Shown: positions 6,501 through 16,420, numbered from the stretch's first letter. The stretch: 42,658 bases of DNA from Gammaproteobacteria bacterium (GCA_018677555.1 JAHHOT010000067.1:1-42658); one strand, 5' to 3'. Made by a program: numbers and translations. Notes: generated from the sequence alone by a model not told the origin.

Positions 6501-8252
6501 ATGAAATCCGCCATCGCGAACCTTGTAGAGCAAGCCCTCAAGGACCTGCCTGAAATTGCCGCAGCGGCTGACGAACAGTCGCTGCAGGTCACGGTCGAGC
6601 GCGCGCGCGATACCCGCTACGGGGATTTTGCAAGCAACGTCGCGATGCAGCTCGCAAAGCGCGTCGGCCGCAAGCCACGCGACCTTGCGGAGTCGATTAT
6701 TGCGTCATTACCGGCCAGCGAACTTATCGACAAGACCGAGGTGGCCGGGCCGGGATTCATCAACTTCTATCTCAGCGACGGCGCATTCCACCAGGAGCTG
6801 GGAGCGGTACTCGCGCAGGGGAACCAGTACGGGCGCAAAGCGCCACAGGAGTCGCCAAGAGTCCTGCTGGAATTCGTCTCGGCCAACCCGACGGGCCCGC
6901 TGCACGTCGGTCACGGCCGCCACGCCGCCTACGGGGCAACAATTGGCAACCTGCTGGCGTCGCAAGGACTCGCGGTCGAACGCGAATACTACGTTAACGA
7001 CGCCGGCCGGCAGATGGATATTCTCGGCGTCAGCGTCTGGCTGCGCATGCTCGAAGCGACCGGCATCAAAGTACCGTTCCCGGAAGCCGGATACCGGGGC
7101 GACTACATTCGCGACATAGCTGCGTCGATCGATAGCGCCAGCTTTACGGCGGTATCCGGTGAAAACGTCGTTGCAGGATTGCCGGAAGATGCACCGACGG
7201 GAGACAAGGAAGACTATATTGGCGCGCTGATCGACCGGGCGCAGGAACTGCTCGGAACGAAAGATTTTTTCCGCCTGCGCAGGGCATCGCTCGAATCGAT
7301 TCGCGACGAGATCAGGGATGACCTGCAGGAGTTCGGCGTCACGTTCGATCGCTGGTTCTCGGAGCAAAGCCTGCACGACGACGGACAAATAGATGAGGCC
7401 CTGTCGGTACTCAGGGAACGCGGCATGCTTTACGAACAGGACGGCGCGACCTGGTTCAGGGCGACCGATTTCGGCGACGAAAAGGACCGCGTCGTCATAC
7501 GCGAGAACGGCAAGAAAACCTACTTTGCGTCGGACATTGCATATCACTACGGCAAGCGGCAACGCGGTTTCGACTTTCTGCTGGACGTACTCGGCGCCGA
7601 TCACCACGGCTATCTTGCGCGCGTGCGCGCCGGCCTGGATGCGATGGGCTATTCCGGCGAAAGCCTGGAAGTACAGCTCGTGCAGTTCGTGACGCTCTTT
7701 CGCGCGGGCAAGAAGCAGCAAATGGGCACCCGCTCCGGGAAGTTCATTACGTTGCGGCAACTGCGCGAAGAGATCGGGAATGACGCCGCCCGATTCTTCT
7801 ACGTCATGCGCTCCAATGACCAGCACCTCGAGTTTGACCTGGAGCTGGCCAAAAGCCGGTCGCAGGACAACCCGGTTTACTACATGCAATACGCACACGC
7901 GCGCATCTGCAGCGTGTTTCGCAAACTCGGCGAAAAAGGTTATGAATGGGACTCGCAGCTCGGCAACGACTCCTTGCCGCGCCTGTCCGAGAATCATGAG
8001 CGCGCATTGATGTCGTCGGTCAGCCGCTACCCCGAGGTATTGGAACTTGCTGCCACAAATCGCGCACCGCAAAACCTGGTGCACTACCTGCGCGACCTGG
8101 CGAACGACTTTCATACCTTTTACAACGCTCACATTGTCATGGTTAATGAGGCTGAACTGCGCAACGCACGGCTGACGCTGTGTGCCGCGGTGCGGACAAT
8201 TATTGCGAACGGCCTCGGGATTCTCGGCGTCAGCGCACCGGAGTCGATGTAA
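6501..8252 (+). CDS. argS: Arginyl-tRNA synthetase
   Basis: A 583-residue class I aminoacyl-tRNA synthetase that charges tRNA-Arg in the cytoplasm, needing bound tRNA for arginine activation. The N-terminal Add1 domain (about 1-110) contains VAGPGFINFYLS. The HIGH signature is HVGH at residues 135-138 within SANPTGPLHVGHGR. The C-terminal anticodon-binding helical domain starts near residue 450 (NPVYYMQYAHARICSVFRKL). As in many ArgS proteins there is no canonical KMSKS; the equivalent loop is around KKQQMGTRSGKF. ATG at 6501 is the first start after priA and fits the normal length. The neighbour order argS followed by an FtsN-like SPOR gene is common in gammaproteobacteria. Confidence 0.97.
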   Translation: MKSAIANLVEQALKDLPEIAAAADEQSLQVTVERARDTRYGDFASNVAMQLAKRVGRKPRDLAESIIASLPASELIDKTEVAGPGFINFYLSDGAFHQELGAVLAQGNQYGRKAPQESPRVLLEFVSANPTGPLHVGHGRHAAYGATIGNLLASQGLAVEREYYVNDAGRQMDILGVSVWLRMLEATGIKVPFPEAGYRGDYIRDIAASIDSASFTAVSGENVVAGLPEDAPTGDKEDYIGALIDRAQELLGTKDFFRLRRASLESIRDEIRDDLQEFGVTFDRWFSEQSLHDDGQIDEALSVLRERGMLYEQDGATWFRATDFGDEKDRVVIRENGKKTYFASDIAYHYGKRQRGFDFLLDVLGADHHGYLARVRAGLDAMGYSGESLEVQLVQFVTLFRAGKKQQMGTRSGKFITLRQLREEIGNDAARFFYVMRSNDQHLEFDLELAKSRSQDNPVYYMQYAHARICSVFRKLGEKGYEWDSQLGNDSLPRLSENHERALMSSVSRYPEVLELAATNRAPQNLVHYLRDLANDFHTFYNAHIVMVNEAELRNARLTLCAAVRTIIANGLGILGVSAPESM

Positions 8253-8256
8253 GCCA

Positions 8257-8826
8257 ATGGCCAAAAAACGCAGACGCAGGAAAAAGCAAAACGATTTCCC
8301 GGGCTGGGTGTGGATGCTGTTCGGCCTCGGCATCGGCCTTTCCGTTGCTTTCGCCATTTATGTCAACGATCGGACGCCGCAGCAGGCCGGAGATGCTACG
8401 GCAAATCAGCCCAGGAGCCTCGCTGAGCCGGTTGTCTCGCCGACCGTGGACAACAACGGCGAAACCGAACAGGCTGCGGCAGCGCCGAAGCGGTTCGACT
8501 TCTACGAGATGCTGCCGAAGTTCGAAGTCATCATTCCCGAGCAGGAGCCGGACGTGGCGGCCGATACCGAGCCGCGTGCCGTCGAGCAGCCGGGAGTCTA
8601 TGTGCTGCAGGCCGGTTCGTTCTCGCAATTCGGTGATGCCGATCGGCGTCGCGCCGAACTGGCGCTGCACGGGATAGAGTCACGCGTGCAGCGAGTGACC
8701 ATCGACGACAAGACCTATCACCGGGTGCGTATTGGCCCGATCGACGATCTCAATGAGCTCAACCTGGTACGCAGTCGCCTGCGCCAGGCAAAGATCGATG
8801 TCCTCAGGATTCGACTTGGCGAATAG
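8257..8826 (+). CDS. SPOR-domain cell-division protein, FtsN-like
   Basis: A 189-residue bitopic inner-membrane protein. It starts with a basic cytoplasmic stub (AKKRRRRKKQ), then one transmembrane helix (WVWMLFGLGIGLSVAFAIYV, about residues 18-37), a low-complexity periplasmic linker, an FYEMLPKFEVIIPE segment typical of FtsN-like proteins, and a C-terminal SPOR domain from about residue 110 (VYVLQAGSFSQFGDADRRRA onward). SPOR domains bind denuded septal peptidoglycan, and FtsN activates septal wall synthesis. The start ATG at 8257 lies four bases after the argS stop; a longer in-frame extension into argS is unlikely. The argS-ftsN order supports the FtsN assignment, but the sequence alone only proves a SPOR membrane protein, so no symbol is given. 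Its end overlaps the next gene by 29 bp. Confidence 0.85.
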   Translation: MAKKRRRRKKQNDFPGWVWMLFGLGIGLSVAFAIYVNDRTPQQAGDATANQPRSLAEPVVSPTVDNNGETEQAAAAPKRFDFYEMLPKFEVIIPEQEPDVAADTEPRAVEQPGVYVLQAGSFSQFGDADRRRAELALHGIESRVQRVTIDDKTYHRVRIGPIDDLNELNLVRSRLRQAKIDVLRIRLGE

Positions 8827-10003
8827 CCTGGCGGCGTTGTTCGCGGCGCTGCTGGTTGCCGGTTGCGCTGCTGAACCGCCGAGAACCGACCCGGTTGAGC
8901 AACGAGCCGCGGCACCTGCCGTGGAAGCGCCCGCAGAAGAATCGCGCCAGGAGAACCAGGCTGCCGTGCAGCGCAGCCTGCCGTCTATGCCACGTCGCAC
9001 TTTTACCGTCGCTGCAGTAGGCGACATGATGCTCGGCACCGACTACCCCGAGAATCATTTGCCGGACGACGATGGCGTCTCGTTTCTCGCCGAGGTTGCA
9101 CCGATTCTCCGGGATGCCGACCTCACGGTCGGCAACCTGGAAGGAGTCATGATCGACGGCGGGACGCCGCGCAAGGAATGCAAAAACCCGCGCGCCTGCT
9201 ACCTGTTCCGCACGCCGTCGCGATACAGCACGTATTACGTCGATGCGGGATTCGACATTCTCAGTCTTGCAAACAACCATGCGCGCGACTTTGGCGAAGA
9301 GGGGCGCACAGAGACCATGAAAAACCTCGATGCCGCCGGGATTCTCCATTCCGGCCGCGAGGGCGACTTCGCCACGACCGTCGTCGCCGGCCTGGATGTC
9401 GCATTCATAGCCTTTGCCGTTACGCTCAATTCGAACCTGCTGCTCGACTATGACATCGCCGGGGAAACCGTGCGGCAGTTTGCACAGACGCACGACATCG
9501 TGCTGGTGTCGTTTCACGGCGGTGCGGAAGGACGGGACATGACGCGCCTGCCATTCGCGGAGGAGACCTACTACGGTGAGATGCGCGGTGATGTGGTGCG
9601 CTTTGCTCGCGCGATGGTCGATGCCGGCGCGGACCTCGTGGTCGGTCACGGTCCGCACGTCGTGCGCGCCATGGAACGCTACAAGGACCGCCTGATCGCT
9701 TACAGCCTGGGAAACTTCGCCACCTACTACGGCATCAGCGTCGAGGGGATCAAGGGCGTTGCGCCGATCCTCGTCGTGACGCTCGATGAAGCCGGGCGCT
9801 TTGTCGAGGGCAAGATCCATTCGACGGTGCAGTTGCGACCCGCCGGGCCGTCGATCGACCCGGACAACCAGGCGCTCGTGCTGATGCGCAACCTGAGCGT
9901 GCAGGACTTCGCGACGCCCGGACTGGAGTTCCGCGATGACGGGCGCGTGCTACCCGCGGAGCGTCATGTCCGCCCGCACTCAGTCTTCAGCCGAGGCAAC
10001 TGA
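8798..10003 (+). CDS. CapA/PgsA-family lipoprotein (calcineurin-like fold)
   Basis: A 401-residue protein starting at ATG 8798 inside the SPOR gene. The signal sequence ends in a lipobox LVAGC with Cys 23, so it is a predicted lipoprotein, followed by a Pro/Ala/Glu-rich linker. The catalytic-like domain begins near residue 70 with FTVAAVGDMMLGTDYP and continues with LTVGNLEG, SLANNHARDFGE, VSFHGGAE, VVGHGPHVVRAMERYKDR and AYSLGNFATYYG. These are the metal-site motifs (GD, NLE, NNH, GxxH, HxxH region) of the CapA/PgsA family, linked in Bacillus to poly-gamma-glutamate capsule synthesis. No capB/capC partners are nearby, so that role should not be assumed here. Its last 24 bp overlap the converging ntrX gene. 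Confidence 0.85.
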   Translation: MSSGFDLANSLAALFAALLVAGCAAEPPRTDPVEQRAAAPAVEAPAEESRQENQAAVQRSLPSMPRRTFTVAAVGDMMLGTDYPENHLPDDDGVSFLAEVAPILRDADLTVGNLEGVMIDGGTPRKECKNPRACYLFRTPSRYSTYYVDAGFDILSLANNHARDFGEEGRTETMKNLDAAGILHSGREGDFATTVVAGLDVAFIAFAVTLNSNLLLDYDIAGETVRQFAQTHDIVLVSFHGGAEGRDMTRLPFAEETYYGEMRGDVVRFARAMVDAGADLVVGHGPHVVRAMERYKDRLIAYSLGNFATYYGISVEGIKGVAPILVVTLDEAGRFVEGKIHSTVQLRPAGPSIDPDNQALVLMRNLSVQDFATPGLEFRDDGRVLPAERHVRPHSVFSRGN

Positions 10004-11350
10004 CCGGAAATCGACACCCAGGCTTCTGAGCTTGCGATACAGGTGCGTACGCTCCATGCCGACGCGCTTTGCGAGCTGCCCGACCTTTCCGTCGCACAGG
10101 ACCAGCTGCTGCTGCAGATAGGCGCGTTCGAATTGTTCGCGGGCCTCGCGCAGCGGGAGTGACAGAAGGTCCTGCTTGACCAGCGGTTCGGTCGAATCGG
10201 CCGCGGAGGAAATCTCCTTTTCGATCTCATCGAGCGTAATCTCTTCACTGCTGCCGGTCATCAACAGGCGGCGAACGAGGTTCTTCAGTTCGCGAACGTT
10301 GTCCGGCCACGGGTAGTTGCGCAGGCGGTTCTGTGCGGCGACCCCGAAGCGCCGGAAGTTCAGGCCTTCGGAATCGACCAGCTTGTCGACATAGTAGCTG
10401 AGCAATTCCGGGACATCCTCCGCGTATTCGCGCAGTGGTGGCACCTTCAAACTCAGCATGCTCAGGTTGGACACCAGCTCGCGCCGCAACTTGCCCGATT
10501 CGATCGCGGCTTCGTAGTGAGCCCCGACGGTCGCGATGACGCGAGCTTGCAGTTTCACCGGCTCGTGCCCACCCGATCGCATGAAACTGCCTTGCTCGAG
10601 GACCGCGATGATGAGTTTCTGTGCCTGGTCGTTCAGGTCAGTCAGCTCGTCGATTATCAGAGTGCCGTTCCGCGCACGCTCGAAGTACCCGCTGTGTACA
10701 TCGCCGTTGGATTCGCTGCCAAGCAACTGCTCTTCGGCATTGCCCTCGGTCAGTGAAGCTGCAAGAAGCGTCACTAAAGGTGCGTCCGCCCGGTCGCTGA
10801 GGCTGTGAATGTAGCGCGCGAAAGCGCTGCGGCCCGTGCCTGGTTCGCCAACGAAGAGCACGGAAGACTCGTGATTGGCGTATTGCTGCACCTTCTCGCG
10901 CAGGTTTTGCATCATGCGGCTGCGGCCTACCGGCGTCAGCAGCGATGGCAACATGCTGCGCGACGCACCGGTTTGTTTTCGGGATGCCTCGAGCGCCCGC
11001 TCTACCGTGCGCAGCAGCTTTGCCAGAGACAGGGGTTTTTCGACGAAGTCGAAGGCGCCGAGTCGCGTCGCCTCGACGGCCGTATCCACGGTGCCGTGTC
11101 CGGACATCATGACCACCGGACAATCCAGGTCGCCCTGGTCGGACCATTCGCGCAGCAGGCTGATGCCATCCGTATCAGGCATCCAGATGTCGAGCAGCAC
11201 CAGGTCGATGCCGTTGCTGCCTTTCGATGAACGCGCCTCCGCCGCGTTCGCCGCTACCGTAACGTCGTAACCCTCTTCCGACAGAATCTCCTCTATCAGG
11301 GCCCGAATATCTTCCTCGTCGTCTACGACAAGCACATGTGCCGTGCTCAT
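9980..11350 (-). CDS. ntrX: NtrX-like response regulator with degraded AAA+ domain
   Basis: A 456-residue NtrC-family regulator. The receiver domain (1-120) is intact: acidic pair DDEED at 10-14, phosphoacceptor Asp 54 in [11 protein letters not shown], and Lys in FVEKPLS. The central AAA+ domain (about 140-370) is unusual: Walker A reads GEPGTGRS with Arg instead of Lys, the GAFTGA sigma-54 contact loop is absent ([16 protein letters not shown] in its place), and the arginine-finger segment reads [11 protein letters not shown] where YHRLN-type residues are expected. Walker B (GTLIIDEL) is kept. The C-terminal Fis-type helix-turn-helix ([20 protein letters not shown]) is intact. It probably works as a phosphorylation-dependent DNA binder rather than a sigma-54 ATPase. 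It is coupled to ntrY by an ATGA overlap. Confidence 0.9.
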   Translation of the reverse strand: MSTAHVLVVDDEEDIRALIEEILSEEGYDVTVAANAAEARSSKGSNGIDLVLLDIWMPDTDGISLLREWSDQGDLDCPVVMMSGHGTVDTAVEATRLGAFDFVEKPLSLAKLLRTVERALEASRKQTGASRSMLPSLLTPVGRSRMMQNLREKVQQYANHESSVLFVGEPGTGRSAFARYIHSLSDRADAPLVTLLAASLTEGNAEEQLLGSESNGDVHSGYFERARNGTLIIDELTDLNDQAQKLIIAVLEQGSFMRSGGHEPVKLQARVIATVGAHYEAAIESGKLRRELVSNLSMLSLKVPPLREYAEDVPELLSYYVDKLVDSEGLNFRRFGVAAQNRLRNYPWPDNVRELKNLVRRLLMTGSSEEITLDEIEKEISSAADSTEPLVKQDLLSLPLREAREQFERAYLQQQLVLCDGKVGQLAKRVGMERTHLYRKLRSLGVDFRSVASAED

Positions 11351-13587
11351 GCTCTTTCCCTCCGTTTCTCCGCGCGCCCCGGTAGACCCGCCATCATGGA
11401 CTCCCGCGCAGCTTCGTTTACTGGCAGTTGTATGCGAATCACCGCGCCACCTTCGTCGCGATTCTCGGCATCGATCGTGCCCGCGTGCTCTTCCACGAGC
11501 TTTTTAACAATTGCAAGGCCCAGGCCAGTGCCCTTGGGCTTGGTCGTTACATAGGGATCGAAAACCTGGCTCAGCGAGCCGGTCTGGAATCCCGGGCCGT
11601 TGTCGGCCACAACGATTTCAACTACGTCGACTTCGTGACGTTCCGCGACGTTGACGCCGATCTCGATCCGCCCGTCGTCCGTGTTCTCCAGCGCTTCAGT
11701 CGCGTTACGCATCAGGTTGTGCAGAATCTGCCGTACGCGACCGGCATCCGCTTCTATCATCGGCAAGTCAGCATCGGTATTGAGCACGATACGAATGCCG
11801 CTCTCCTGCGTGCGATACAAATCGACAACCTCGTGCACCAGCTTGTCGATATCGAAGGTGCTGACATCCATATCCGGCGCGCGCGCATAGTCGCTGAACG
11901 CGTTCACCATTTCCTTCATCGCTTCTACTTGTTGCACGATCGTGTGCGTTGCCCGATCGAGTATCTGCGCTTCGTCTTCGTCCAGCGTCTTGAGGTATTT
12001 GCGCCGCATGCGCTCCGCCGAGAGCTGAATCGGCGTAAGCGGATTCTTGATTTCGTGCGCCAGGCGGCGCGCAACTTCGCCCCATGCCGCATCGCGCTGC
12101 GCCTGCAGCAGCGCGGTGATGTCGTCGAATACGATGACGAATCCCGGCGCACGGTCGTCGTCGCCCGGTAAGGTCGTGCATGCGCAGGTCAGCACGCGGC
12201 GGCCGACTTCGCCGCGCAACACGATTTGTTCGCGCCATTCCGTTTCGCCGGCCTGTATGTGCATTCGACCGACGTCGACAAACTGTTCGACGAGCGGTTT
12301 GCCTTTTGCGACGTCCGGCAGGTACTCGCCGATACTGTTCTCGAGGTCGACATTCAGAATTGCGCCGGATGCCTGGTTGGCCATGCGAATACGGAAATCC
12401 GAATCGAGCGCAACAACACCCGTCGACAGGCGCGCGAGAATCACCGCGAGGTTGGCACGCTCGGCCTCGACCTGTGCCTGGCTGAGCGCCGCCTGGCGGC
12501 TGGCGGTTGCGAGCCGCTGCGTCATGTCGTTAAAGGAACTGATGAGGAAACCGATTTCGTCACGGGCCGGCGTTGGCAACCGCGTATCGAAGTCGCCTTT
12601 CGCAACCGCGCGCGTACCGGCAACCAGGTTCTGAATCGGCGCAACCAGGCGACGCGACAACAGGAACGCGCCGTAAATGGACGAAAGCAGCGACACCATG
12701 AGAATGATGGTCAGCGCGAGCGACAGCGCCTGCTTCAGGTCCTCGCGCAGGAACATCGCGCGCGTGTAGGTGCTGTAGGACGTATCAACCGAATTGGCCA
12801 TGCGGCCGATGCGTTCGGGTACCGGGAAGAACGCCTGTACGAAGCCCGCTTCCTGCGCACGATTGCGGCTGCCGAAAGCTACCGCGGTGCGAATTTCGTA
12901 ACTTCCGCGCTCGACCGGGTCCAGGCTGACGAACGGCCTGTTTTGCCGAATCTGCAGCAACACTTCGTCGGTAGGCGACGCCGGCAGGGTCGCGGCACCG
13001 CGATCCGAACTGGTCGCGAGTATGCGCGTGTTCTGACCATATACCGTGATTTCGCTGGCGCCGGCTTCGCGCCGCAACATGCTGAGCTCGAACACGAGCT
13101 GGCGGCCGCTGATGTTCCGTATACGCTGCGCGATTTGCACCGTGGTCGAAAGATGATCGCGCATTTGCATTTCAAGCGCAGCGCGGCTCAATGCAAGCGC
13201 GTTCTCCAGCCCTTCCTCGACTTCGACGTTGAACCAGGTGTCGATGCCGCGATTGATGAACTGCATCGAGAAGTAGAAAACGACAAGTAACGGCAGCACG
13301 GCGAGGCCGACAAACATAGCAACCATGCGCGCTTTGAGTTTCGAGCCCGGTATGTGACGGCGGTAATCGGAGAGCAACCGCGCAAGGTTGCCGATGGTCA
13401 GCGCAAGTAGCGCAACGACGCCCGCGATGTTGGTCAGCAGAATGTAGGGATACAGCCGATCGAATTCTTCCGAGTTTTGTGCCGACTGGCCCAGCAGGAA
13501 CAAAGCGGCCACGGCCAGGCCGACACCGGCGATGCCGATGGCGCCGTAAAACAGCCGCTTTATCGTTCGAGCTGCCATTCGAACCAT
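11347..13587 (-). CDS. ntrY: NtrY-like membrane sensor histidine kinase
   Basis: A 746-residue kinase, partner of the following NtrX. Three N-terminal membrane helices (about 10-32, 45-67, 84-108) are followed by a periplasmic sensor region (about 110-285), a further helix ([20 protein letters not shown]), a HAMP domain ([20 protein letters not shown]), a PAS domain (about 375-480), the H-box with His 511 in [14 protein letters not shown], and a HATPase domain with N-box [11 protein letters not shown]1 DNGPGFQ and G2 [12 protein letters not shown]. NtrY/NtrX systems have been tied to nitrogen metabolism, redox sensing and envelope state in different bacteria; the signal here cannot be read from the sequence. 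ATG at 13587 overlaps the DUF4390 gene by 28 bp; a second ATG three codons on is also possible. Confidence 0.93.
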   Translation of the reverse strand: MVRMAARTIKRLFYGAIGIAGVGLAVAALFLLGQSAQNSEEFDRLYPYILLTNIAGVVALLALTIGNLARLLSDYRRHIPGSKLKARMVAMFVGLAVLPLLVVFYFSMQFINRGIDTWFNVEVEEGLENALALSRAALEMQMRDHLSTTVQIAQRIRNISGRQLVFELSMLRREAGASEITVYGQNTRILATSSDRGAATLPASPTDEVLLQIRQNRPFVSLDPVERGSYEIRTAVAFGSRNRAQEAGFVQAFFPVPERIGRMANSVDTSYSTYTRAMFLREDLKQALSLALTIILMVSLLSSIYGAFLLSRRLVAPIQNLVAGTRAVAKGDFDTRLPTPARDEIGFLISSFNDMTQRLATASRQAALSQAQVEAERANLAVILARLSTGVVALDSDFRIRMANQASGAILNVDLENSIGEYLPDVAKGKPLVEQFVDVGRMHIQAGETEWREQIVLRGEVGRRVLTCACTTLPGDDDRAPGFVIVFDDITALLQAQRDAAWGEVARRLAHEIKNPLTPIQLSAERMRRKYLKTLDEDEAQILDRATHTIVQQVEAMKEMVNAFSDYARAPDMDVSTFDIDKLVHEVVDLYRTQESGIRIVLNTDADLPMIEADAGRVRQILHNLMRNATEALENTDDGRIEIGVNVAERHEVDVVEIVVADNGPGFQTGSLSQVFDPYVTTKPKGTGLGLAIVKKLVEEHAGTIDAENRDEGGAVIRIQLPVNEAARESMMAGLPGRAEKRRERA

Positions 13588-14144
13588 TCACTCTTCAGTT
13601 GCCACTGGTCGCGCCAGAAGAAAATAATCCGCAGCGGGGCGGCGAACTGCTTGGTGGAAAGCAGTGCGCGCAGCCGGACGCGGTAGTTGCTGTCGGATTT
13701 GAGCAAGACGTCGTCGATGATCGGCAGCCCCTGGATCCGACCGAGATGATTGAGCGCCGAATAAAGTGTCGCGAAAGATTCCTGATCGCCGCTGGTGACG
13801 TTGCGCACGATGTAGCGCTGGCCGAGCGGGCTGTACTCCAGCGTGTAGTTGAACGACAGCTCGGCTTCGAGATCGTCCAGGTAAAAACGGCGCACCCGAA
13901 TAACCTCGACGCGCAACTCTATGGTCAGTGCCACCCCGCTGTTGAGCGCCTTCAGAGCCTGCCCGCTCAGGATGAGCTGGAGCCGCGCCTCGAGTTCGTG
14001 CACACCGTCGTTCAGCGTCGTCGAGGCCGAGCGTACCTGGAAGTTTCCGACGCGCTTCGGATTGTCCTGGCCGAGCGCCGCCGGAAGTGCCAGCAACAGG
14101 CAAAACAGCAGAGTCACAAACTGAATGAGTGTTCGGTGGGTCAT
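13560..14144 (-). CDS. Exported DUF4390 protein
   Basis: A 194-residue protein with a signal peptide ([20 protein letters not shown], cleavage near residue 25) and then the DUF4390 domain: [20 protein letters not shown] near the start, [13 protein letters not shown] in the middle, and the closing [20 protein letters not shown]. The family is predicted periplasmic and has no assigned biochemical function. It is regularly located between rsmB and a NtrY-type kinase gene, and here it ends inside the ntrY start (28-bp overlap), so it may supply an envelope input to the NtrY sensor domain; that is inference from position. The ATG at 14144 comes 13 bp after the rsmB stop. Confidence 0.85.
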   Translation of the reverse strand: MTHRTLIQFVTLLFCLLLALPAALGQDNPKRVGNFQVRSASTTLNDGVHELEARLQLILSGQALKALNSGVALTIELRVEVIRVRRFYLDDLEAELSFNYTLEYSPLGQRYIVRNVTSGDQESFATLYSALNHLGRIQGLPIIDDVLLKSDSNYRVRLRALLSTKQFAAPLRIIFFWRDQWQLKSEWFEWQLER

Positions 14145-14157
14145 CAGATCGATCGGG

Positions 14158-15504
14158 TTACGCCGCGTGCGAAGGGTCCTTTTCGAGGCACGCGAAATAG
14201 AATCCGTCGAGGCCCTCTCTGCCCGGCAGAACCTGGTAGCCGCATGCCATGCGGTACATTAGATCGCGGATGTTGTTATTTGGCAACACGTCCGTTTCGA
14301 CGGCATTTCCGTGGCGCGCCAGAAACGCCGTGACCAGCGCCTCGTTCTCCCGTCTGAGCACCGAGCAGGTGACGTACAGGAGCCGCCCACCTGGCGCCAG
14401 CAGCGGCCATACGGCGTCGAGAATCGCCGCCTGCCGCGCGGCCAGGCTTTCGATGTCCGTGGCCCGGCGATTCAACTTGATGTCCGGGTGACGGCGTATG
14501 ACGCCGCTTGCGGAGCAAGGCACATCCAGCAATACACGGTCGAATGGGCTCCCGTCCCACCATTCCTCCGGTGTCGATGCATCGCCGACGCAAAGCGTCG
14601 CCTCATCCGCCAGCCCGAGCCGGCGAAGATTGCCATGCAGCAGCTGCATTCGTTCGCCGTCGAGTTCGACCGCCGTGAGCTGCGCGCCCGGCGCGAGCTC
14701 GAGCAAATGCGCCGTTTTGCCGCCGGGCGCCGCACAGGCATCGAGGATGCGCGGCGCGCGGCATTCCTCGAGGCCCGCCAGAAGCCACGGGGCGGCTATC
14801 TGGGCGGCCCCGTCCTGGACCGAAACGAGCCCGTCGGCGAAGCCGGGCAGTGCCGTCGCCGCCTGCGGCTGCTGCAGGCGAATGGCGCCGTCGAACCCCG
14901 GCAGCACCCGCCCTGCATCCGCGCCGAGGCGAGCCAGGTACTCATCGCGGGTGGTTTGCCGGTCATTTACCCGCAGCCACATGGGAGCGCGGGCGTTGTT
15001 GGCTTCCAGTATTTCAATCCACTGATCCGGCCAGTCATCACGAATCGCCGCAATCAGCCACTCCGGATGATTAAACCGTTCTTCGTCGTCGGCCGCGTCC
15101 TGATGCTCGAGGTTCCTGCGCAGAAAATTGCGCAGTACGGCATTCACCAGCGGGCCGAACTTCGGCCGGCGCAATACCTTGACGGCGTCAACGGTCATTG
15201 ACACCGCGGCGTGATCCGGCACGCGCGTTTCGGTGAGCTGGTAGATACCGACGGCGAGCAGCGATTCGATCACGCTGTCTTTCTTCTTCAGCGGCCGGCT
15301 GACGAGTCGCCCGACCTGGGCGCGGAGCCGCCAGTGGTGGCGCAGGCAGCCAAAGCACAGCAGCCGGAGCAGCGGCCGGTCGTCTTCCGGAATCCGGGTC
15401 TCGGCCTGCAACAATGCAGTATCGAGGGAGCGCCCGGAGCTAACGACAGCGTCGACCGTTTCGGCCGCCAGTGCGCGCAGCCTCGCACCCGGGCTAGCCG
15501 ACAT
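14158..15504 (-). CDS. rsmB: 16S rRNA m5C967 methyltransferase RsmB
   Basis: A 448-residue SAM-dependent RNA methyltransferase that makes 5-methylcytosine 967 in 16S rRNA. The N-terminal NusB-like RNA-binding domain (about 1-140) includes LLRLLCFGCLRHHWRLRAQV and DHAAVSMTVDAVK. The methyltransferase domain has SAM motif I ILDACAAPGGKTAHLLEL (about residues 250-267), motif IV DVPCSASGVIRRHPDIK, and motif VI LLYVTCSVLRRENE. The two catalytic cysteines are those in the PCSASG and TCS motifs. The length fits the family. ATG at 15504 overlaps the end of fmt by 11 bp. Def, fmt and rsmB act in translation initiation and ribosome maturation and form a conserved group. Confidence 0.97.
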   Translation of the reverse strand: MSASPGARLRALAAETVDAVVSSGRSLDTALLQAETRIPEDDRPLLRLLCFGCLRHHWRLRAQVGRLVSRPLKKKDSVIESLLAVGIYQLTETRVPDHAAVSMTVDAVKVLRRPKFGPLVNAVLRNFLRRNLEHQDAADDEERFNHPEWLIAAIRDDWPDQWIEILEANNARAPMWLRVNDRQTTRDEYLARLGADAGRVLPGFDGAIRLQQPQAATALPGFADGLVSVQDGAAQIAAPWLLAGLEECRAPRILDACAAPGGKTAHLLELAPGAQLTAVELDGERMQLLHGNLRRLGLADEATLCVGDASTPEEWWDGSPFDRVLLDVPCSASGVIRRHPDIKLNRRATDIESLAARQAAILDAVWPLLAPGGRLLYVTCSVLRRENEALVTAFLARHGNAVETDVLPNNNIRDLMYRMACGYQVLPGREGLDGFYFACLEKDPSHAA

Positions 15505-16420
15505 CGGGGTCTACGGTGGCGAGCTGTGCCGCAAACTCGCGCGCGCTGACCCGGTTTCTGCCGGGGCGCTGCAACTCGACCATGCGCAGCGTGCCCTCGG
15601 CACAGGCAATATCGATGCCCTTGCTGGATGCATCGACCATCTGCCCGGCGCTGCCGTGTTGTCCGGCGATGGCTTCAGCCGCCCAGCACTTGATGCGTTC
15701 GCCGTGGAAATCGAAGTACGCGCCAGGTACCGGATTGTACGCGCGGACGTGGCGCGCAAGGTAGCTTGCGGACCGCTGCCAGTGCATGGCCGCATCGCTG
15801 GAACGAATTTTCGGCGCGTAGGTGACCGCTGCCTCGTTCTGCGCCTCTGGTTCGAGGCTGCCGTCGAGAATGGCCGGCAGGTGGGTCGCCAGCATCTCGC
15901 CACCGAGCACTGCCAGGCGGTCGTGCAACTCGCCGGCAGCTTCGTCGCGGCCGATCTCGAGCGATGCGCGCGCGAACACCGGCCCACTGTCCAGCCCCGC
16001 TTCCATCTGCATCAGGCTGATGCCGGTCTCCGTATCGCCAGCGAGAATCGCTGCCTGAATCGGCGCGGCACCGCGCCATCGCGGCAAGAGCGACGCATGC
16101 ACGTTCACGCAGCCGACGCGCGGAATGTCCAGAATGTTCTGCGGCAGAAGCAATCCGTAAGCCGCGACGATCATGACGTCGGGCGCCAGTTCGCGCAGTT
16201 CCTGCCGGGTGCCCTCATCGCGCAGGGTCAACGGTTCACGAACGGTGATGCCATGCTCCGTTGCAAGCTGTTTGACAGGGCCGGGTCTGATCTTGCGGCC
16301 GCGGCCCGACGGCCGATCGGGCTGCGTCAGAACCAGTGCAGGCACATGACCGGATTCGATCAGTGCGACGAGGGATTGCCGCGCGAAATCCGGCGTGCCG
16401 GCGAAAACGATTCCGGGCAT
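15494..16420 (-). CDS. fmt: Methionyl-tRNA formyltransferase
   Basis: A 308-residue enzyme that transfers a formyl group from 10-formyltetrahydrofolate to initiator Met-tRNA. The N-terminal formyltransferase domain starts IVFAGTPDFARQSL, with TQPDRPSGRGRK near residue 35, the catalytic region NVHASLLPRWRGAAPIQAAI (Asn and His near 107-109), and METGLDSGP-like MEAGLDSGPVF containing the catalytic Asp. The C-terminal tRNA-binding domain begins near residue 205 (YNPVPGAYFDFHGERIK). ATG 16420 is chosen because homology begins at its second residue; no strong ribosome-binding site precedes it, and translation probably couples to def, whose stop is 22 bp upstream. The reading frame stays open upstream but there only shadows def. 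Confidence 0.97.
   Translation of the reverse strand: MPGIVFAGTPDFARQSLVALIESGHVPALVLTQPDRPSGRGRKIRPGPVKQLATEHGITVREPLTLRDEGTRQELRELAPDVMIVAAYGLLLPQNILDIPRVGCVNVHASLLPRWRGAAPIQAAILAGDTETGISLMQMEAGLDSGPVFARASLEIGRDEAAGELHDRLAVLGGEMLATHLPAILDGSLEPEAQNEAAVTYAPKIRSSDAAMHWQRSASYLARHVRAYNPVPGAYFDFHGERIKCWAAEAIAGQHGSAGQMVDASSKGIDIACAEGTLRMVELQRPGRNRVSAREFAAQLATVDPDVG

Noticed and set aside
6501-8252. Lack of a KMSKS motif in ArgS taken as a sign of inactivation
   Set aside because: Many bacterial arginyl-tRNA synthetases lack canonical KMSKS; the HIGH motif, tRNA-binding domains and full length are all present.
6708-8357. A 549-codon open frame on the minus strand opposite argS
   Set aside because: It lies wholly opposite a well-supported argS, shows no family motif, and is the usual by-product of GC-rich codon use on the opposite strand.
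8798-10003. Capsule (poly-gamma-glutamate) biosynthesis locus
   Set aside because: Only the CapA-like protein is present; no CapB ligase, CapC or CapD homologue is near, so a capsule call is not supported.
12226-13290. A 354-codon plus-strand frame opposite ntrY
   Set aside because: No motifs, no ribosome-binding site, and complete overlap with a kinase gene that has every expected domain.
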